A stretch of 64,000 nucleotides of DNA, from assembly GCA_003508835.1 (NCBI GenBank), contig PUFA01000693.1, positions 1-64,000 of the forward strand, given 5' to 3'. The DNA is from Eonycteris spelaea (taxonomy: Eukaryota; Chordata; Mammalia; Chiroptera; Pteropodidae). The position numbers were made by a program, and so were the translations under genes. The notes below the pieces were generated by a model, which saw only the letters and a list, made by a program, of their open reading frames with translations, searched no databases and was not told the DNA's origin. This document shows, one piece after another, positions 10,468-21,413 of this stretch; the first letter of the stretch is position 1, and the number at the start of each line of letters is the position of its first letter.

Positions 10468-11432
10468 ATGACTAAAACAAATTATACTTTGGTGACGGAG
10501 TTCATCCTGTTGGGATTGACAGACACGCTGGAGCTACAGATCACCCTATTCTTGCTGTTTTTCATGGTATACACACTTACGGTCTGGGGGAATGTTGGCA
10601 TGATCCTCTTAATCAGGGCTGACTCTCGACTTCACACACCCATGTACTTCTTCCTGGCCAACCTGTCCTTTGCGGACATTTGTTATTCCACCACCATCAC
10701 TCCAAAGATGCTGGTGGATTTACTGTCGGAGAAGAAAACCATCTCCTTTGCTGGCTGCTTTGTGCAGTTGTACTTCTTCATCGCCTTGGCCACGACCGAG
10801 TGCATCCTGTTCGGGTTAATGGCCTACGACCGTTACGTGGCCATATGCAACCCTCTGCTTTACCCCTTGGTCATGACTAGAACTGTCTGTCTTAAAATGG
10901 CAACAGGGGCTTTTACAGCAGGGCTGTTGAACTCCATGGTTAACACAAGTTATGTAAGCAGCTTGCCATTCAGTGGCCCAATGTCATCAACCACTTCTTC
11001 TGTGACACCTCTCCGCTTTTTCAGCTCTCATGTTCTGACACACAGCTGAGTGAAAGCACCATTTCCACTTTTGCTGGGGAATATGATCGGACTCTGCTGG
11101 TCATCCTCACCTCCTACTCCTACGTTCTCTTCTCCATCTTTCACATGCATTCAGGGGAGGGGAGACGCAAAGCGTTCTCAACGTGTGCCTCTCACCTGAC
11201 AGCTATAACTCTGTTCTATTCCACTGCCATCTATACTCATCTGAGACCCAGTTCCAGCTACTCTCTGAGTCAGGACAAAGTGGCTTCTGTGTTCTACACA
11301 GTGGTGATCCCCATGTTAAATCCTCTGATCTATAGCCTCAGGAATAAGGAAGTAAAGGCAGCTTTTTGGAATGTAATTACCAAGAAAAAGATCCTTCTGT
11401 TCTGTGATTGTTTGGTTAAATTTCTGAACTAG
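10468..11432 (+). pseudogene. Olfactory receptor, class II, OR5-like (OR-A), one frameshift
   Basis: A seven-transmembrane odorant receptor, which in intact form would sit in olfactory cilia and signal through Golf. The start ATG gives '[12 protein letters not shown]' with an N5 glycosylation sequon. TM1 has the GN pair at residues 41-42. '[14 protein letters not shown]', '[15 protein letters not shown]' and the loop cysteine pair positions follow. A missing base near 10976-10978 ('gtggcccaatg' against 'gtggctccaatg' in OR-C) shifts the frame, and as written translation stops at 11049. The remainder is open in the next frame to 11432, with '[10 protein letters not shown]' (TM6) and '[12 protein letters not shown]' (TM7). 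A second local difference near 11076-11092 loses three bases in total and keeps frame. Family resemblance is to OR5; the subfamily is not assigned. It is one base from full length. Confidence 0.9.
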
Positions 11433-12582
11433 ACAGAGTATTTAACGAAATTTCTAAATGTGGGTCAAATCAACGGTTTTTTATTAGAACATTTGCTAAG
11501 TAATCATATTCTGTAATCCTCAGAATATAATACTAAGTAAATTACCAAACTTATGTGACATAATGAGACCTTCATATCATCATTCTACATCTTTAGTAGA
11601 TCCTAAAAAAAGAGATTTATTTGTAATAACATCTTGCCTAGGAAAAGGAAGGTATTGACTGTTTAGAGACAAAATTCACAATGTCACATAAAATTAGTCA
11701 TCAAAATTACATGTAATATCAATTTGTTATTTCCTCGTACATTCCTTTCCACCATTTATGCTTTGTAAGTGATTGTTATATACCACTTATGTCAAAATGT
11801 GTTAAATTTAAAATAGATAACCATTTTTAAGTATTAAATGATCTCCTGAGAAGATAATTTTAAATTGAAAAAACTATAGTTTTATTTGCTACTATATAAT
11901 ACCAAGCTTTTATTTCTCTTATTGCCCCTATACACATACATATTTCTTAAAGAATAAGTGTGAATTTGTGCAAAAGTGTGCTATCAGGAAAACTGTTGCC
12001 TGATTTGAGTGCACCAATTAAAACATTTCTCCTACACCCTTCTCTTCTCCTCAAAATTTTCCAATTCTCTTACTTTGTCTTTCCCAGACTGACACACACA
12101 CACAATCTACATGCACACATATTTGGCTGTGCATAGAGTTCATGGCATGAAGAGTTCAATGAATGATTCTGACACATGTTATTTAAAATAGGCTCTTAGA
12201 TTTCCTGAGTATAAACATCTAACAATTTTCAATAAAAATCAATGAGGCTAATCTTAATATTAAAGCTGAGCATTATTAATATGAAGGTAGACAGGAAATT
12301 GGCTTAGTGGAACCTAGAAGGAACTGAGTAAAAGCCAGGCCTTGCTAAGGACACAGCCACATTTACAGTTTTGGGAGAGAAATTCCCCATGTCCCTTTCA
12401 TTACCCTTATCACTAAAATCACACATGATAGAACCTATGATGTACAAGTCATCTTGGGTGTGGCATAGCAAACTTATGGTTTGTCACAAAGAGGCCATCC
12501 AGCATGACCATTCAATAATACCTTCAATGGTCCATGTGCGTGACTTAGGCCAGATGGATGTTCATGCAGGTATCATGCAGGT
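11433..12582. other. 3' flank of OR-A, no gene seen
   Basis: AT-rich DNA homologous to 19529-20654, 31737-32864 and 58705-59849. No gene was seen. Confidence 0.6.
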
Positions 12583-12775
12583 CTGAACACCCATGGGCCA
12601 TGCTCTCAGCCCACAGGTCCTCAGTGTTACCTGGCCCCGGAGGTCTGTGTTAGAACAGCCAGAATGTTCTCAGAGGTGCTCACTCTTTCCCTGAATAGCC
12701 TGCCTGCTTCTTATGCACCAGCTGGCAGCTGTTGGCTGAATGCTTTCCGCCTTCCCTGTCCTGAGTATTTATTGA
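12583..12775. repeat. GC-rich conserved block, copy 2 of 6
   Basis: It is the same block as at 1365-1560 and lies 1.15 kb downstream of the OR-A stop. It retains 'gttctcagaggtgctc' and 'accagctggcagctgttggct'. Function is unknown. Confidence 0.5.
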
Positions 12776-12985
12776 AATCATACATGAAAACAAGATGTTT
12801 CATTCATAAATACTAATATTATATTCTTCTCATTAAATGCTTTAATTTGTAGTAAAACAGAAATAGAAACAATGTTTGAGAGATGAATCCAGTTCTTCTG
12901 ATATTTGGGGTTTTAGACACTTCATAATTTGAACCATGTTCTCTGCTCTAGAATTCAGCATTTCTACATTTAATTAATCTCATGC

Positions 12986-13322
12986 ATGGACCATGAGATG
13001 ATCATGCTGAGTGAAAAAAAAAAACATAGAGAATAAGTTGAAAACCACAGGATATCACTTATATGTGGGATATAAACCTAAAAGCAACAAACAAACATGA
13101 CAAACAAATAGAGATCTATGGACATGGACAGTGGTTACCAGAGGGCAGGAAGGAGGTGGCTGGTAGATGGGGTAAAAGGGCTCAAATATGTGATAACAAA
13201 AAGTAATCTATGGGAGGTGAACATACGATGCAATATATATGACTTTTATATTAGTTGTACACTTGAAATGCTAAATTTCATTAATCAATGTCACTATGAT
13301 TTTAAAAAACTCAAAAATAATT
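12986..13322 (+). mobile_element. L1 LINE 3'-end fragment downstream of OR-A
   Basis: L1 3' landmarks: 'ggaccatgagatgatcatgc', 'gatatcacttatatgtggga', 'acagtggttaccagagggca', 'tacacttgaaatgctaaatt' and 'caatgtcactatga', then an A-rich end. Copies lie at 21055-21413, 33262-33660 and 60241-60590, so the insertion predates the unit duplications. Confidence 0.8.
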
Positions 13323-15562
13323 AATCTCATGTATAAGTTTTACAAATATTTTCAGTTTTGAGAGCTATTACACTAATGATTTTGCTACTTTTTAATTTAC
13401 TGAATATAAGTTTCTAATGCAAATTTTAATTATTTATTAAACCCAATATTATTTGTAAAAATATTTTAATTATTATATTTTTTGGCTTATTGTTCAATGT
13501 ATTTGTGTGAAATATGTTCCAAATATTTTTTACTGTATTTAGCTCAAGAGAAATTGAAATTGCAAAAGCATTAAGAAACTTCTAAAATTTATATTGAGTG
13601 TGATTTTATCATTGTCTTCTTTCCTGACAATATTTATTAAACTATCACCTATAAATGTAATATATATATTTTTGATTCTTTGCTATACAATCACCATTGT
13701 TTTCTGTTTCTCTAATTTTCCTGGTCCTTTATTTTACGTGAATATTTAATGTTACTATATTCTCCAGATATATACATATCAATCAAAATTTTGCCTTATT
13801 TGATGTTTTTGTGTGTGTGTGTGTAATTTACTTGTTAAAATTAACTAAGTTTGAAATGTATGCCTTTCAGTAATGTTTTTGTCAATATATTCATGCTTTA
13901 CTAGATGAGGCCAAAAAGAGAATAGCTAACAAAACCTGTGAATGTCACGTTAGAAAAATAAGCCTATGAGATGGAAGAGTGAAAGAATCAATATTTAAGA
14001 ATCACAGAAAGTCAAAAGCAACCAAAAATTATTAATAGATGTAGTTCTTCATTTAGGCAGAAATACTGTGTACAGTGAGATATTAATATATCAAAGTAAT
14101 TTTGGATTTAGTTTGTCAGGTGTAAAGTAACATAGGCCATGTAATTTTCTTGGGCCTATTAAAAATGGGAAGACATACACTCTGTAAGCAATAATTAGAT
14201 AAAGGCTAGTGCGAAGACAAAATGAAGGAGCAATCCCACTCATCTCCACACTGGTCAAATAAAATCAAAGACAATGTGCTAATTCATATTCAGCACACTT
14301 CAGTGGACAAGATAAGCAATATTATGGCCAGGAGGTAGTGCCCAAGTGGCGGGGTGTAGAGGGAAAAAACCAAATACAAAATGGTTGAATTGATGTGAGA
14401 ATATATAATCCGTGGAAGAGAGACATACAAAGAGCTTTGGGAAAACATAAAGCTTTAAACTGATCAGAATGGTATTTCTGTTCAATTTACTGACAAACAT
14501 TACCCACTTTTAGAGAACAAAATTATGTAACATATTTAAAGCAATGCGTTCACGGACTTATATCATTTGATATTTAACTGTTAAAAAAGAAAATATAGAG
14601 CTTTATAGAACCAATGTTAAAACAAATAGCTTTATCAAAAATGGATGAAAGGAGTGACAAATAGTATGTTTCATCAGAAAGCAGAAATGTGGACACTTGT
14701 TGCTAAATGTACATATAATTTATTGCTTTGGCTGAGAAATTGGAGAGTATTGATTCTAAGATTCTCTTATAATGTTCTGTTTAATCATCAAATTATTGAA
14801 TATGTCCATGCATCACTCCTGAGTCTCAGAAGAGGCCTTGGATATTTCAGCCATTTAAGAAAACTTATTGCTTCCAGATTTGTTACTAAAGAAAGAGGTG
14901 GTAAATATTGGCCAAGAAATTTTGAAATTTTGCCAACAGGAGATGAATCTGATGAAGATGTCTGTCAAAAACTCTGATTTTCTGACTTGGGCTCCAAACC
15001 TCAACATCTCAAAATTGTACAATCATATTTACCGTGTGTTGCAAAACAAAAAAAATCAATAAAATATATTTATTAGCTACATTTGTGTTGAGAGTGTGTC
15101 AGATTTATTAACACAATGGAAAAGGAAACAGAAAAATGGAAAAAAGTACAGACTTAGAGTGGATATGCAAATAGAAGATTTATTTACCTGGAAAACAGAA
15201 TAAGCAGCAGCAACAACAACAACAAATGTTTAGTAAAGACTGAGGTTTTATTTTACCAATCGTAAAATCATCACACCCTGATCATGTGTTACATAAGAAG
15301 ACTGTGTGCAGAATAATCTGAAGTCCTGGATATGGTAAGAGCTGGTGAAAAAGAATAAATAACACATTTAAAGCGCAAATGATAAAGATATATCTACAGT
15401 GGATTGTAATGACTTAGCTTAACTTCCAGTAGTTGTGTGAATACCAACAGTTAGTGTAGGCTCACAGAATGGTGCCAACAGAGGTCAGAAGCAGAGTGAC
15501 AAGGAACAGTTTTATTTTTAAATGGGCCATTGCGAGTGGTTTCTTTCAATGTTAACAAAAAT
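13323..15562. other. Distal 3' flank of OR-A, ending at a duplication junction
   Basis: No gene is supported. A 110-codon open frame (14645-14977) exists here and, partly, in the near-identical copy at 22731-22976, but it is broken in units C and D. From about 13880 to 15390 the sequence is nearly identical to 21955-23480. The block ends at about 15562, where homology to the 3' flank stops and 5'-flank sequence of the next unit begins. Confidence 0.6.
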
Positions 15563-15695
15563 AATCCGTCTTGATTGTGTTGGTGGTTACAAGACTGTAT
15601 GTGTTTGGCAAAACTCACCAAAGTGTTCACCTCAAAACAGTGATCAATTACTGTAAGAAACATACTATACAATAAACCTGACTTTGAAAACTGTT
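15563..15695 (+). mobile_element. Old L1 3'-end fragment, cut at its left side by the S1/S2 junction
   Basis: It starts midway through the L1 tail that is complete at 8165-8390 and carries the same 'ggtggttacaagactgtatg' and 'tacaataaacctgac' landmarks. The missing left half shows that the junction falls inside the element. Confidence 0.7.
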
Positions 15696-16741
15696 AGTTT
15701 CTAACTCATTATCTTACCATTTTAAACTTTATTTTAAATTGCAATATCATTATTGGTTGTTTTTCTGCTCTTCCTGAATAAAATATTTTCAATATTTTCA
15801 ATTATGATATTTTGTTCAACACATTCAATCTTTTTTTTTGATCCTTGCTTTCTTTAGAGTTCAGTAATGTCTTCTTGCTTCATAACATTGTCTCATTCTC
15901 CTTCTCCTATGATAACTCTCTGTACTGATTCTTCTCCTGTCTCTCTTAATTCACGGTTCAGTTACTCAATTACAAATTATTTTAAATATTTCAATTTCTT
16001 AAATCGTTGATTAAATTTCATGTATTAGTAAATATGTATTATGTATTTGATAGATGTCAATTTGGGGTTCTTTTTATTGGCACGATGGTGGGATCTTTAA
16101 AAGTCAAGTTGTGTCTTCCATGATGTTACAGACTTTTCTTTCAATACAGAACTATCTACCTTCTCTGATGATTGAATTTACTAGAGAAAATACAAACATA
16201 CACACACTTATACACATATATAATCTTCTAAAAGAGATAAAATAAAACTAGATAGGAAAATAAAGTAGCTGGGTATTAACACTTTCTTTTGAAGACTGTG
16301 CTCAAGTCTATTTTACTTCCTAATACTTTAGACATTGGAAAGTTTTTTTAACAGCTTACAGTTTTGCTCATTTTATCTGCAAAATGTGTCATATAATAAT
16401 GTTTCCTCAGAAATTGGGGTAGAAAATAAACTGAGAAGTGAAATGGAAAAGTATAATACAGAACTTGATGTATGATGCACTCTCTATGCAGACAGAATCT
16501 CCATACATGTGGACACTCATTGTGTTTTATTTCACCTTGTTTTCCTCCCATATTGAGATATGGAAAGTCTGTACTTTCATCTCTTGTAGGATCATAACCA
16601 GACAATAACTGCAATTAGCCAACACAATTCATATGAAATCATAAAAAAGGAGTTAGATTTTCCTACTCATTGTTTTATTTGCTGGAATATTTCCTTAAAC
16701 ATTGTACAATGGATTTTAGTTTCTTCTCATTAATTTCACTC
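15696..16741. other. Distal 5' flank of OR-B, no gene seen
   Basis: AT-rich spacer homologous to 27956-29010 and 54908-55965. No gene is supported. Confidence 0.6.
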
Positions 16742-16755
16742 AAGAGCAGAGCTGA

Positions 16756-16861
16756 GTGCTCACTTCGGCAGCACATATACCAAAATTGGAACGATACAGA
16801 GATTAGCATAGCTCTTGCACGAGGATAGCACTCAGATTCGTGAAGTGTTCCATATGTTTTT
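16756..16861 (+). pseudogene. U6 snRNA retro-pseudogene (unit B), 5' half of a U6/L1 chimera
   Basis: It reads nearly colinearly with U6 snRNA: 'gtgctcacttcggcagcaca', 'tataccaaaattggaacgat', 'acagagattagcat' (three bases lost around the ACAGAGA-AGATTAGC region), then 'gattcgtgaagtgttccata' and a T-run. It has several substitutions. No pol III distal or proximal promoter elements are expected because it is a retro-copy. It is directly followed by L1 sequence, with no A-tail between them. Confidence 0.9.
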
Positions 16862-17325
16862 ATGATTCATATATACAATTGAATAGTACTGAGCCATTAA
16901 AAAATGAAATCTTAGCCATTCGCAACAACCTGGATGGACCTAGAGGTTATTATGCTGAATGACATAAGGCAGACAGATAAATATAAATATCATATGATTT
17001 CACTTATATGCAGAATCTAAGGAACAAAAAGAACAAATAAATCAGAAATAGATTCGCAAATATAGAGGATAATTTAGTGATAGCCAGAGCGGTGGATGAG
17101 AGGGATGGGAGAAAGCCATAAAGGGTTAAAGAAGTACAAAATAGTAGTTGATAGATGGTCATGGGGATGGGGAGCACAGCAAAGGGATGCAGTTAGCACT
17201 AATGTAATGGCTAGGTGTAGAGCCAGAGTAAAGAAAGAGCAATCAGGGGAATCATTTATAAACTCTATTAATGCCTAATCAATGTACTGTATACTTGAAA
17301 CTAATAGTAAAATAAAATTTAGAAG
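16862..17325 (+). mobile_element. 5'-truncated L1 tail fused to U6 (unit B)
   Basis: Immediately after the U6 T-run the sequence enters the L1 3' region ('gaatagtactgagccatta', 'aacaacctggatggacctag', 'catatgatttcacttatatg') and ends in the A-rich tail 'gtaaaataaaattt'. Target-site repeat 'aagaacagagttg' follows at 17326-17338 and matches 'aagagcagagctg' at 16742-16754, just before U6. U6 and L1 thus form one insertion. Confidence 0.85.
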
Positions 17326-17376
17326 AAGAACAGAGTTGGATTGAATCTACCCAGAAGGGCGTGTGCACACGCACGC

Positions 17377-17378
<2 letters not shown>

Positions 17379-17416
<38 letters not shown>
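17379..17416. repeat. (CA)n microsatellite
   Basis: A run of about 19 AC dinucleotides just after the U6/L1 insertion. The paralogous positions in units C and D have only short interrupted CA-rich stretches. Confidence 0.95.
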
Positions 17417-17420
<4 letters not shown>

Positions 17421-18589
17421 TGGCAAAGGGAAAAATACTAATAATAAAATAATAAACAATTAGTGGGCTTGATACCTATTTGAAATAGGTGAAATAAGTA
17501 AAATACCAAAAAGAGGCAATGGAATAAGAAATTATTATTATTTTTTTACTTTGGCCAAATATTTTAAAGTAACACAGAGATTAGGAACAACTTAGTGATG
17601 CAACTCATGATTCCATGTATTTCCATGTGAGTGTGTTCTCTTTTCTCTTGGAATGGGAGTTTCCTTTAGAGGATTGACTCCACTATTAAATCCTACAATC
17701 TCGTCCTCATGATTATCCATTTCTCTTTATGGAAAACAAAATAAAAGTGCAGCAATATGTACTTACTCAGAAGGTGTCTCAAATCTTTCAAATAAGTCAT
17801 GCAAATTTTCAGTGCATTTCATTTCATTTAAAAAATAAAATTCTCCTTTTTTTTTTTTCATTTTTAATTTTCAACTGAGAATCCATAATAGAAAAGAAAA
17901 TCGCACATGTGAGACTGGTCTGGAAGCCACTGAGGATTTGGTGCTGTTATTCACAGTGATGGGCAGGTACAGTGTCTGATGTACATGACATTAATTTGGT
18001 AGTGTGCTTTTTAATGAGAACAGTTATTAGTTGATGTTTAAAAGACTACAAAATCATTCTTCAGGATATAATATGTGTCCAAATATTGATCAGATAAAAT
18101 GGTCAATGAATTTGTTGCTTGAGTTACATAAGAATTTTTGGTAGGCAATGCATGAATTTTGGACTTAAAGATTAAACAGAGTGGTACTGAGAGAAAATAA
18201 TGGATTTGAGTTAAACCCACACACCGGTTCAAAGAAAGGGAGATACTTCAGCAGGATATCTGTATCCTATGTATTTGGGGTATGGGAGGGTAGAGAAAAA
18301 CTAGAACAACATACTCTGCATTTGCAGAAACTGAGGTGGAGTGTATGGACTTGTCCAGTGCGTTGACAGGACTGTAACCAGATTTAGCAGACAATTGCTT
18401 AATAAATTTACATGCTTGTCCACTAATTTTCCTCTTTCTTCAGTCACTCTCTTTACTACACTATATTATCTTAGGTTGTTTTTTCCCATGTGTGAATATC
18501 CTCATCAACATTTATACGATTTCCTCTAAACGTTGGAGAGAGAAATATCTACACCTAATGCAAGTTTAAGGAGACACTGTTTGTAACAA
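17417..18589. other. Proximal 5' flank of OR-B
   Basis: No gene was seen. It is paralogous to 9259-10467. A candidate splice acceptor ('cctctttcttcag', AG ending at 18443) lies 147 bases before the ATG, as in the other units. Confidence 0.5.
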
Positions 18590-19528
18590 ATGACTAAAAC
18601 AAATTATACTTTGGTGACGGAGTTCATCCTGTTGGGATTGGCAGACACGCTGGATCTACAGATCACCTTCTTCTTGCTGTTTTTCGTGGTATACACACTT
18701 ACGGTTGGGGGAATGTTGGCATGATCCTCTTAATCAGGGCTGACTCTCGACTTCACACACCCATGTACTTCTTCCTGGCCAACCTGTCCTTTGCGGACAT
18801 TTGTTATTCCACCACCATCACTCCAAAGATGCTGGTGGATTTACTGTCAGAGAAGAAAACCATCTCCTTTGCTGGCTGCTTTGTGCAGTTGTACTTCTTC
18901 ATCGCCTTGGCCACGACCGAGTGCATCCTGTTCGGGTTAATGGCCTACGACCGTTACGTGGCCATATGCAACCTCTGCTTTACCCCTTGGTCATGACCAG
19001 GACCGTCTGCCTTAAAATGGCAACAGGGGCTTTTACAGCAGGGCTGTTGAACTCCATGGTTAACACAAGTTATGTAAGCAGTTGCCATTCTGTGGCCCAA
19101 TGTCATCAACCATTTCTTCTGTGACAGCCCTCCACTTTTTAAGCTCTCATGTTCTGACACACGGCTGATGAAAGCACCATTTCCACTTTTGCTGGGTGAA
19201 TATGATCGCGACTCTGCTGGTCATCCTCACCTCCTACTCCTATGTTCTCTTCTCCATCTTTCGCATGCATTCAGGGGAGGGGAGACGCAAAGCGTTCTCA
19301 ACGTGTGCCTCTCACCTGACAGCTATAACTCTATTCTATTCCACTGCCATCTATACTTATCTGAGGCCCAGTTCCAGCTACTCTCTGAGTCAGGACAAAG
19401 TGGCTTCTGTGTTCTACACAGTGGTGATCCCCATGTTAAATCCTCTGATCTACAGCCTCAGGAATAAGGAAGTAAAGGCGGCTTTCTGGGATGTAATTAC
19501 CAGGAAAAGGATTCCTTCATTTCTGTGA
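18590..19528 (+). pseudogene. Olfactory receptor, class II, OR5-like (OR-B), six 1-base deletions
   Basis: A paralogue of OR-A and OR-C with the same start '[12 protein letters not shown]' and the same end 'RKRIPSFL'. Against its paralogues I count six single-base losses: about 18706 (after TM1 'YTLTV'), 18972 ('[10 protein letters not shown]'), 19080, 19096, 19169 and 19195. Together they remove six bases, so the end returns to the starting frame; the 939-base length is exactly six short of the 945 expected from OR-C. The hallmark segments are present in different frames: '[14 protein letters not shown]', '[10 protein letters not shown]', '[10 protein letters not shown]' and '[12 protein letters not shown]'. 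No nonsense substitution was seen. From about 18735 to 18970 it is nearly identical to OR-A, while its 3' end and 3' flank match OR-C. Confidence 0.9.
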
Positions 19529-20654
19529 TTGGTTAATTTTCTGAACTAGATAGAGTATTTAGTAAACTTTCACAGGCTGGTTCTAGCCAATGATTGTTGG
19601 TCATAATATTTGCTAAGTAATCATATTTTGCAATACTCAACTAAATTACCAAACTATGTGAAATATGAGACCTTCATAAAACATTCTACTTCTTTAGTAG
19701 GTCTTAAGAATTGACGATTATTTGTAATAAAATCTTGCCTTGGAAAAAGAAGATATCAACTGTAGGGACAAAATTCATGATATCTCATGAACCTAGCCAT
19801 TGAAATTACTTGTAATCTTCATTTGTTGTTTTCCATTTATGATTTTAAGTGATTGTTATATATCACTTATGACTAAATGTGTTAAATTTAAAATAGATCA
19901 CCATTTTTAACTAGTAAATGATTTTCTGAGATGATTTTAAATTGAAGAACTGTAGTTTTAATTGCTACTGTAAAATACCCAGCTTTTATTTCTCTTATTG
20001 CCCTTTATACACATAAATATTTCTTAAAGAATAAGTGTGAATTTGTGCAAAAGTGTGCTATCAGGAAAACTGTTGCCTGATTTGAGTGCACCAATGAAAA
20101 CATTTCTTCTACACCCTTCTCTTCTCCTCAAAAATTTCAATTCTCTTACTTTGTCTCTCAGACTGACACACACACAATCTATGTGCACACATATTTGGCT
20201 GCTTCAAAGAGTTCATGGCATGAAGAGTTCAACACATAAATCTGACACATATTCTTTAAATAGGCTCTTAGATTTTCTGAATATAAACATCTCCTGACAA
20301 TTTCCAATAAAAATCTATGAAGTTAATCTTAATATTAAAGCTGAGCATTATTAATATGAAGGTAGACAGGAAATTGTGTAGTAGAACCCTGAAAGAATTA
20401 AATGGGAGCCAGGCCTTGCTAAGGACACAGCCACATTTACAGTTTCAAGAAGGAAATGCCCCATGTCCCTTTCCTTACTCTTGTTACTGAAGTGACACTT
20501 GATAGGACCTACAATGTACAAGTCATCTAGGTTGTGGCAGAGCAAACTTACACTCTGTCACAAAGAGGCCATCCACCTTGATCATTCAATAATGTCCTCA
20601 ATGGTCCATGTCGGTGATATAGGCAAGACCGATGTTAGTGAATGTGTGTGTGGT
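19529..20654. other. 3' flank of OR-B, no gene seen
   Basis: AT-rich DNA, closest by eye to the OR-C 3' flank just after the stop. No gene is supported. Confidence 0.6.
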
Positions 20655-20850
20655 GTCTGAGCACCCGTGGGCCATTATCTCAGCCCACAGGTCCGCAGTG
20701 TTACATGGCACTAGAGGCCTATGGTAGAATGGCCAGGCTGTTCTCAGAGGTGCTTGCTCTTTCCCTGCGTAGCCTGCCTGCTTCTTATGCACCAGCTGGC
20801 AGCTGTTGGCTGAATGCTTTCTGCTTTCCCTGTCCTGCGTATTTATTGAA
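20655..20850. repeat. GC-rich conserved block, copy 3 of 6
   Basis: The same block as at 1365-1560, 1.13 kb downstream of the OR-B stop. Function is unknown. Confidence 0.5.
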
Positions 20851-21054
20851 ATCATATATGAAAGCCTGATGCTTCACTAATAAGCACTGTTATTATATTT
20901 CTTTCATTAAATGCTTTAATTTGCAGTAAAACAGAAATAGAAACAATCTTTGGGAGATGAATCAGTTAGGCAGAGATTTTGGGTTTTAGACATGTCATAA
21001 TTTGAGCCATGTTCTTTACTCTCAAGATCAGCATTCTGCAATTAATTAATCTCA

Positions 21055-21413
21055 TGCATGGACCATGGGATGATCATGCTAAGTGAAAAAAACCAGAGGG
21101 AATAAGTTGAAAACCACATGATATCACTTATATGTGGGATATAAACCTAAAAGCAACAAACAAACATGACAAACAAATAGAGACTCATGGACAAGAACAG
21201 TGGTTACCAGAGGGTAGCGGAGAGGGGACTGGTACATGAGGTATAGGTTTCGAATATTTGGTGACAGAAAGAAATCTATGGGAGATGAACACACAATGTG
21301 ATACACACACACACACACACACACAATATGACTTACGGATGAATTGTGCACTTGAAACACTGGATTTTGTTAACCAATGTCACTATAATAAAAAAAAAAA
21401 ACCTTAAAAAATA
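21055..21413 (+). mobile_element. L1 LINE 3'-end fragment downstream of OR-B
   Basis: Paralogous to 12986-13322. It contains a (CA)n expansion at 21302-21325 and ends with 'caatgtcactataat' plus an A-run. Confidence 0.8.

Noticed and set aside
14645..14977. 110-codon open frame downstream of OR-A, also partly present at 22731-22976
   Set aside because: The similarity is explained by a near-identical noncoding tract; the frame is broken in units B, C and D and shows no domain.
16756..16861. Functional U6 snRNA gene
   Set aside because: Missing and substituted bases, fusion to L1 sequence and flanking target repeats indicate a retro-copy.
17379..17416. Short regular repeats as a CRISPR-like array
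   Set aside because: It is a simple (CA)n microsatellite in vertebrate DNA, with no spacers.
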